A stretch of 64,000 nt of DNA from assembly GCF_000187995.2 (NCBI RefSeq), contig NZ_AEUW02000001.1, positions 1,116,001 to 1,180,000 on the forward strand, in the 5' to 3' direction. Origin of the DNA: Streptococcus macacae NCTC 11558. Lineage in GTDB: Bacteria > Bacillota > Bacilli > Lactobacillales > Streptococcaceae. The notes below the pieces were generated by a model. It was not told the origin of the DNA. It saw nothing but the letters and a program-made list of their open reading frames with translations, and ran no database searches. A program made the translations under genes and the position numbers. Below are positions 59,007-64,000 of the stretch, one piece after another (the first letter of the stretch is position 1; each line of letters opens with the position of its first letter).

Positions 59007-59570
59007 CTAACCAACCGTTTTTATAAAATTCTCAATCATTTTTAGGCCTTCAGGTGTGCCGATAGATTCTGGATGATATTGTAAACCATAGATAGGGAGC
59101 GTCTTATGCTGAATAGCCATAATTTCATGATCATCAACGGTTCTGGCTATGACTTCAAAATCTTCTGGCAGCTCATCAACTACGATTGAATGATACCGCA
59201 TGATTTCAAGTTCTTCAGCCATATCCTCAAAAAGCGGAGAAGCCGTTATAAGAGTCATTCGGCTTTGTTTGCCATGCATAACCTGAGAGGCCAGACTAAG
59301 CCTACCGCCAAAACTCTCTGCAATCGCTTGATGTCCCAAGCAAATTCCTAAAATAGGCTTTTTCCAAGCAAAGTCTTTAATGAGTTTCTCCATCTTACCA
59401 GCAGCTGACGGCCAACCAGGACCAGGGGAAAAAATAAGACCATCAGCTTTTTCTGCTGCTTTATAAAGCTCATCAGCATCATTTCTCAGCACTTTAACAT
59501 CAGTGAACTGACCAATGAACTGTGCTAAATTATAAGTAAACGAATCATAATTATCAATCAATAATATCAT
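59007..59570 (-). CDS. trpG: Anthranilate synthase glutamine amidotransferase subunit
   Basis: 187 aa class I amidotransferase. ILGICLGHQAIAESFGG holds the nucleophile Cys and YHPESIGT the His and Glu. It feeds ammonia to TrpE. ATG overlaps the trpE stop (ATGA). Not fused to TrpD, unlike enteric bacteria. Confidence 0.95.
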   Translation of the reverse strand: MILLIDNYDSFTYNLAQFIGQFTDVKVLRNDADELYKAAEKADGLIFSPGPGWPSAAGKMEKLIKDFAWKKPILGICLGHQAIAESFGGRLSLASQVMHGKQSRMTLITASPLFEDMAEELEIMRYHSIVVDELPEDFEVIARTVDDHEIMAIQHKTLPIYGLQYHPESIGTPEGLKMIENFIKTVG

Positions 59571-60925
59571 TGTACTTCTCCTATTTTAGTCATAGCCTTT
59601 GCTTTATTAATCGTTTCATAATATTCATTCTCAGGAACACTGTCATAAACTATCCCTGCGCCAGCCTGAACATAAGCTTTTTGATTTTTAATAACCATGG
59701 TTCGAATAGCGATAGCAAAATCTATATCTCCATTTGACGAAAGATAGCCAATAGCTCCTGCATAGACACCGCGTTTTTCTTTTTCCAGCTCATAAATTCG
59801 CTTCATAGCACGAATTTTAGGCGCTCCTGATACAGTACCTGCTGGCAGAGTTGATTTAAGAGCATCCATGCCTGTTAAGCCTTCTAAAAGCTGACCTTTA
59901 ACAAGACTGGTTAGATGCATAACATAACGAAAAAGTTCAACTTCCATATATTTGGTTAGCTGGACAGTCCCAATCTCAGCAATTTTTCCAATATCATTGC
60001 GGCCTAAATCAACCAGCATACGATGTTCAGCTACTTCCTTAACATCTGACAACAAATCCTCGGCTAAGAGTTTATCTTCTTGCTCTGTTTTACCACGAGG
60101 GCGTGTCCCTGCTATAGGATTTGTAACCACCTCACCATTTTTAAGAGATACTAAACTTTCTGGACTGGCTCCAAGGATCTGATAATTTCCAAAATCATAG
60201 AAATAGAGATAATTGGAAGGATTAGTAACACGCAGATTACGATAAAAGTCAAAAGGATCTCCGGTGATATCTGCTGAAAAACGCTGACTGAGCACACATT
60301 GAAACATATCTCCCTGACGAATCAGCTCTTTTGCCTTGGCAACCATATCTTTAAATTCTCTTTCTTGCAAATGATTTGTAAAAGTCAGAGAATGTAAACG
60401 ACGACTAGAAAATTCACGATCAGATTGTTTTTTTAAATCCGCTAAAACTTTTTGCAAGGCCTTCTTTTGCTCTGCTTCACTTCTATCGCTGTAGATATTA
60501 TCTTCGACAATCATAATTTTTTCCTTTTTATGATCAAATACTAAGTAGGATTCATAAACAAAAAAATGCAAATCAGGCAATCCAATCGTATCTTTAGGGA
60601 TAGAGCCAATATTTTCATAGAGGCCAATCATATCATAGCCTACAAAGCCAATAGCACCGCCATTAAATGGCAAATCTTGATTCTTCTGCTTTTTTACAGT
60701 TAACTGACTGAGGTAATCCAGCGGATCGCTTTCAATAATCTCGTCATTCTTCTTTAAAATACCATTTTCAAAGACAAGTTCAAAGACAGGATTGTAAGCA
60801 ATAATTGAAAAACGTGCATTTTCCTTCTCACGCGGAATAGATTCAAGAATCATTTTATGCTGGCCTTGAAGACGCATATAAGCTAAAATTGGAGTAAGTA
60901 TATCAGCAGGAAGAACTTTTCTCAT
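59567..60925 (-). CDS. trpE: Anthranilate synthase component I
   Basis: 452 aa chorismate-using enzyme. The C-terminal half has DMFQCVLSQRF, PIAGTRPRGKTEQED, HRMLVDLGRND and SGAPKIRAM, all TrpE motifs. The N-terminal part (LESIPREKENARFSIIAYNP) contains the tryptophan-feedback region. Start ATG behind weak GAAAG. First gene of the operon, about 190 nt after the T-box terminator. Confidence 0.95.
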   Translation of the reverse strand: MRKVLPADILTPILAYMRLQGQHKMILESIPREKENARFSIIAYNPVFELVFENGILKKNDEIIESDPLDYLSQLTVKKQKNQDLPFNGGAIGFVGYDMIGLYENIGSIPKDTIGLPDLHFFVYESYLVFDHKKEKIMIVEDNIYSDRSEAEQKKALQKVLADLKKQSDREFSSRRLHSLTFTNHLQEREFKDMVAKAKELIRQGDMFQCVLSQRFSADITGDPFDFYRNLRVTNPSNYLYFYDFGNYQILGASPESLVSLKNGEVVTNPIAGTRPRGKTEQEDKLLAEDLLSDVKEVAEHRMLVDLGRNDIGKIAEIGTVQLTKYMEVELFRYVMHLTSLVKGQLLEGLTGMDALKSTLPAGTVSGAPKIRAMKRIYELEKEKRGVYAGAIGYLSSNGDIDFAIAIRTMVIKNQKAYVQAGAGIVYDSVPENEYYETINKAKAMTKIGEVQ

Positions 60926-61008
60926 TTGATTTTTCTACTTTCTATTTTATTTGTTCGTTACAGTGATTAGAAAAAGCTGCAAAAATAAGGTTATTAAGCT
61001 GTCTGCTT

Positions 61009-61080
61009 TCAACCAAAAATAAGCTTATCCTTGTCAAACTTAGCCAATTGACAAAATACTTTAGACAAGCCTATTGCCAT
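61009..61080 (-). CDS. Possible 23-codon leader ORF before trpE
   Basis: Between the T-box terminator and trpE a frame ATG (61080) to TGA (61009) encodes 23 residues (MAIGLSKVFCQLAKFDKDKL plus IFG). It has no Trp codon and only a weak Shine-Dalgarno, so it is not an attenuation peptide of the classical kind and may be chance. A TTGTCAA/TTGACAA hairpin lies in it. Confidence 0.2.
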   Translation of the reverse strand: MAIGLSKVFCQLAKFDKDKLIFG

Positions 61081-61122
61081 TAGTTTTTAGACCTATTAGC
61101 CTTTTCTCAAAAGACAGAGCAA

Positions 61123-61154
61123 TAAAAAACCTCACACAGAAATTCTGTGTGAGG
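61123..61154 (-). terminator. Terminator part of the trp T-box
   Basis: 12-bp perfect GC-rich stem with almost no loop, then T6. It is the regulated terminator of the T-box; the antiterminator would form with the T-box sequence at 61172-61183. Confidence 0.88.
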
Positions 61155-61393
61155 GCGTTACATTCAGCTAACACGGTGCCACCTCAATTAACGGAAAAAT
61201 AGAAATAAAACAGTCCTTCTTCCGTTATCTTAATCTCCTCTAACAAGGAGCTGCACGATAAGGGGTGCCCACCGGAAGAATATTGTTTATCTTCCCTTTA
61301 TTGAAAACCAGCCCATTTCCTAATAATTCGCTATCTGTTCACAATGACCACAGACTCCCTGAAAACGAAATTACTGCTACTTTTTCTGATTTG
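61123..61393 (-). promoter_or_regulatory. T-box leader of the trp operon
   Basis: T-box motif GGTGGCACCGTG (61183-61172), terminator CCTCACACAGAA with its complement (61154-61130) and T6, all on the minus strand. Upstream the leader has a stem I region including a TGG triplet at 61315-61313 that is a candidate Trp specifier. It should read through when uncharged tRNA-Trp binds. Confidence 0.9.
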
Positions 61394-61399
61394 CCTATG

Positions 61400-61428
61400 A
61401 TTATACACTTTCTAAAAAAGAATTGCAA
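61400..61428 (-). promoter_or_regulatory. Promoter of the trp operon
   Basis: TTGCAA (61428-61423), 17 bp, perfect TATAAT (61405-61400), minus strand. It is one of the strongest in the window. Confidence 0.8.
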
Positions 61429-61558
61429 GCCTTACTTTAGCTCCTATTGATAATAATGATAGAAAGTCAGGTTAACAAAAGGTAATTTGATTACTGCCTC
61501 ATCACCAGAAAGGACAGAATTGAGGAAGATTATCTCTAAAAACGGCTCCCAATTAACA

Positions 61559-61587
61559 TTGTTTTTTTCTTCTGATTATGCTATAGT
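61559..61587 (+). promoter_or_regulatory. Promoter of the DUF975 gene
   Basis: TTGTTT (61559-61564), 17 bp, TGCTATAGT (TATAGT 61582-61587), extended -10. Confidence 0.55.
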
Positions 61588-61632
61588 TAGAAAGGTTTTA
61601 TTTATAAAATTATTAAGGAGAATTTATCACTG

Positions 61633-62319
61633 ATGTTAAAAACAAGAGCCGAACTCAAAACAGAAGCTAAAGCACGCCTGAAAGGAAATTGGGCTTATGC
61701 TGTTGGCCTATCGGCCTTGCCGTATTTAACCATGCTAGCGATCGGACTGGCTTGTGCTATCGTATGCAGTGTCTTAGCTGCATCACTGTTTATGTCTTTA
61801 ACTCCTCTAGTAGCTTCTTTGATTTTTGTACCTCCCCTTATTATAATATATCTTGCGCTTTTAGTAATGATGTTTACGGTTGAAATGGGTATTTCTCTTG
61901 GTTTTTTAGATTTTTTCAGAGGCAGTAAACCAACTTATACCAGCGCTAGCACTTATATCCTCAGAAAAAATCGCTTTTGGAAATTTTTCTGGACAAATAT
62001 CATTATGGCTATCTTTTTATATCTGTGGACTATACTTTTTATTGTTCCTGGAATAATTAAAGGTTATGGTTATGTGATGACAAACTATATTCTCAAAGAC
62101 AAACTAGAAAGAGGAGAAGAAGTAACAGTCACTCAAGCGATCACAGAAAGCCGCCGATTAATGCAGGGACACAAATGGGAATACTTTGTTCTTCAATTAA
62201 GTTTCCTTGGCTGGATGATTTTAGCCCTTCTTACCTTTAATATTGGCTTTCTCTGGTTAGTTCCTTATATGCAAACAACAAATAGTGCTTTCTATCAAAA
62301 TTTACGTGACAATAGCTAA
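61633..62319 (+). CDS. DUF975 family membrane protein
   Basis: 228 aa. The cytoplasmic start MLKTRAELKTEAKARLKGNW is characteristic of DUF975. About five hydrophobic segments follow (20-45, 58-82, 118-140, 190-215), with SRRLMQGHKWEYF between. Function unknown; family members occur widely in Firmicutes. Start ATG with AAGGAG 12 nt away. It is divergent from the trp leader and not operonic. Confidence 0.82.
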   Translation: MLKTRAELKTEAKARLKGNWAYAVGLSALPYLTMLAIGLACAIVCSVLAASLFMSLTPLVASLIFVPPLIIIYLALLVMMFTVEMGISLGFLDFFRGSKPTYTSASTYILRKNRFWKFFWTNIIMAIFLYLWTILFIVPGIIKGYGYVMTNYILKDKLERGEEVTVTQAITESRRLMQGHKWEYFVLQLSFLGWMILALLTFNIGFLWLVPYMQTTNSAFYQNLRDNS

Positions 62320-62469
62320 ATCGCCAATTCTAAATTTTGACTAATAAAAATTCAACTAATCCTGCTTGTTGGATTACTAAAAAGAGAAGTAAAGACAATA
62401 AATTGATGGCATAAGAGACGTAGAAATCTATGACCTGCACTAACTATTAAATGATATTAAGAAGAGGCT

Positions 62470-62590
62470 AGAAAATGATTTGCACCCCCAAAAGTTAGAC
62501 CAAAACTCTAACATTGGAGGTGCTTTTCTTATGGAGATAAGTCTAAACTATATGGACGGAAAAAAATCAGGTATTCCATAGTCTGAACGG
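62470..62590 (+). mobile_element. IS3-family left-end remnant
   Basis: The sequence TGCACCCCCAAAAGTTAGAC (from 62483), then GGAGGTGC and an ATG at 62532 that opens a 16-codon frame ending in TAG, looks like the left end and orfA start of an IS150/IS861-like element. No transposase domain or matching right end is present. The rest of 62320-62696 has an AATCC/GGATT hairpin and no gene. Confidence 0.45.
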
Positions 62591-62696
62591 CACTTTTTTT
62601 GTTTCTGCTCATGGATAAATAGGGTGTCAAAAATCATTCAAAAGACTAAAATAACGAATATTTCTCCAAACTCTTATTCGTTTACAATTGATTTCA

Positions 62697-64000
62697 TCAG
62701 GAATCCATTATACCTGCCTGCAACTGATACATCTTGTAATAGCTGCCTTTTTTTGCCAGTAACTCTTCATGCGTTCCTGACTCAACAATTTTTCCTTTAT
62801 CTAAAACGTATATACAATCAGCATCTTGAATAGTCGATAAGCGATGGGCAATAGCAATGGTCGTTCGGCCCTGACGCATTTTTGCCAGAGAATTTTGAAC
62901 CATTTGTTCAGTCTCTGAATCAATATTAGCGGTTGCTTCATCAAGTATTAAAATTTTGGGTTCCGTGGCAATAGTTCTGGCAAAAGCTAAGAGCTGACGC
63001 TGACCTGTTGAAAAACTAGAGCCTCTTTCACTGACGGGTTCATCATATTTTTGCGGCAGTTTTTGAATAAACAAATCTGCATCCACAAATTCTGCAGCAG
63101 CCTGAATCGCTTCATCTGTTAAATTCTGATACATTTTAATGTTTGATTTTACTGAGCCATGATAAAGAAAAGGTTCTTGCAGGACCAAGCCGATATTCTG
63201 ACGAAGCTCTTTGCGCTTATACTGACGAATATCCACACCGTCAATAGTCACTTGCCCCTTTTGAAACTCATAAAAACGCATAAAGACATTAATAATAGAT
63301 GACTTGCCTGAACCCGTCGGACCTACGAAAGCGATCGTTTCTCCCTTATTCACTTTAAAGGAAATATGATCTAAAATAGGATGCTTTCCATCATAAGAAA
63401 ATGAAACATCTTTAAATGCAATAGCACCATCTGTTATTTTAACATTCTTATTTTCCTGAGAAGGTTCATAGGCCCTTTCATCGATTAAATCAAAGACGCG
63501 GCCAGCTGATACCATCGAAGTTTGCAGCGTTGAAAAGTTTTGAGTCACTTCAATCAAGGGATCAAAAAGACGGTTAACATATTGAATAAAAGCATACATA
63601 AGACCTGCTGAAATTCCAATGGTTTGCCAGCTAAATCCAAAGTAAGCCATTAAAAGAGCATAGGCCAGCAGTTTTAATAAGGACATAGCTGGACGCAAAA
63701 AGAGACTGTCTAAAGCCATTGAACGGTTAGCATAGCGGACATGTTCTTCATTAATTGCTTCAAATTCAGCTTTCAAACGCTCCTCTTGGCCAAAAGCCTG
63801 AATAATCTTTATTCCTTCAATACTTTCGGATAAATTGGCATTAATATCACTTAATAGACTTCTTGTTTTAGCAATAACAGTCATTGATTTTTTACGGTAG
63901 AGATTGACTAAAATAAAAATAAAAGGCAAAAAAAGCATGACAAGTAAAGTTAAACGATAATTCAGCATAAACATCGTGTAAAGCGTAACACTGAAAATAA
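62697..64000 (-). CDS. ABC exporter, half-transporter, C-terminal part (runs off the edge)
   Basis: The last 434 or so codons of a multidrug-type ABC half-transporter; the frame is still open at the right edge, so the start lies outside. The visible part has the last membrane helices (LTLLVMLFLPFIFILVNL, LLKLLAYALLMAYFGF) and the nucleotide-binding domain: Walker A GPTGSGKSS, SFSTGQRQLLAFAR signature, LDEATANIDSETE. The signature has STGQ in place of LSGGQ, as in some heterodimeric exporters with one degenerate half. A partner half-gene is expected upstream. Substrate unknown. Confidence 0.9.
   Translation of the reverse strand, partial: IFSVTLYTMFMLNYRLTLLVMLFLPFIFILVNLYRKKSMTVIAKTRSLLSDINANLSESIEGIKIIQAFGQEERLKAEFEAINEEHVRYANRSMALDSLFLRPAMSLLKLLAYALLMAYFGFSWQTIGISAGLMYAFIQYVNRLFDPLIEVTQNFSTLQTSMVSAGRVFDLIDERAYEPSQENKNVKITDGAIAFKDVSFSYDGKHPILDHISFKVNKGETIAFVGPTGSGKSSIINVFMRFYEFQKGQVTIDGVDIRQYKRKELRQNIGLVLQEPFLYHGSVKSNIKMYQNLTDEAIQAAAEFVDADLFIQKLPQKYDEPVSERGSSFSTGQRQLLAFARTIATEPKILILDEATANIDSETEQMVQNSLAKMRQGRTTIAIAHRLSTIQDADCIYVLDKGKIVESGTHEELLAKKGSYYKMYQLQAGIMDS

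Overview
The window is a stretch of a Streptococcus chromosome. Low G+C, crowded housekeeping operons, streptococcal families (ClpE, Dpr, DUF1827, DUF3165, DUF975), an Lmr-type division cluster and a cin-box (ComX) promoter all point there. The gene order matches, from memory, the S. mutans segment running from an ABC exporter through trp, dpr, ftsAZ, ileS, clpE, folD, xseAB, recN, hup, perR, pyrD and gpmA to ddl, here in the reverse direction. I infer a mutans-group or closely related species; I cannot fix the species. I see no rRNA, tRNA, prophage or CRISPR array. The only transposon trace is a short IS end.

Layout. 1-331: 5' part of a BASS-family transporter. 678-4480: pbp2b-recR-ddl (peptidoglycan synthesis and repair). 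4804-6899: gpmA, pyrD and a 50-residue membrane protein. 7002-9741: perR, then dhaK-dhaL-dhaM (PTS-dependent dihydroxyacetone kinase). 9917-12558: hup and the degV-ypmR-ypmS group. 12835-18187: xseA-xseB-ispA-tlyA-argR-recN operon. 18482-24686: the most accessory-looking part, with a TetR-controlled two-gene ABC/FtsX exporter and a divergent pair of a GAPDH and an Rrf2-type regulator. 24933-29533: folD-nnrD and feoA-feoB plus a small Cys-rich Feo protein. 29824-36196: amino-acid ABC transporter, ykuJ, argF, clpE, a NUDIX protein and DUF1827. 36309-48894: T-box-ileS, then divIVA-ylmH-ylmG-sepF-yggS-ftsZ-ftsA and divIB-murG-murD. 49077-54630: DUF3165, typA, rhodanese-like, glcK-yqgQ, dpr and the competence prepilin peptidase. 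54657-61405: T-box-trpEGDCFBA. 61633-64000: DUF975 protein, IS remnant and the C-terminal part of an ABC exporter.

Several regulators and their probable targets lie together. PerR (7002) fits a PerR box in the dpr promoter (53924). ArgR (14511) fits two ARG-like boxes over the argF promoter (32659-32695). The TetR repressor (18482) has two matching 21-bp operators. A CtsR box precedes clpE, but ctsR is not in the window. Two T-box leaders control ileS and the trp operon.

Points worth a second look: overlapping -35 boxes in the gap/rrf2 divergent promoter with a perfect 12-bp inverted repeat at the rrf2 start site; a near-perfect palindrome filling the hup promoter spacer; promoters so close to yqgQ and the prepilin peptidase gene that leaderless mRNAs are predicted; non-ATG starts for feoA, trpC and trpF fixed by their Shine-Dalgarno sites; and a dispersed hairpin-rich repeat family. 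I found no clearly new multi-gene defence or biosynthetic system; the gap/rrf2 unit is the best candidate for undescribed regulation.
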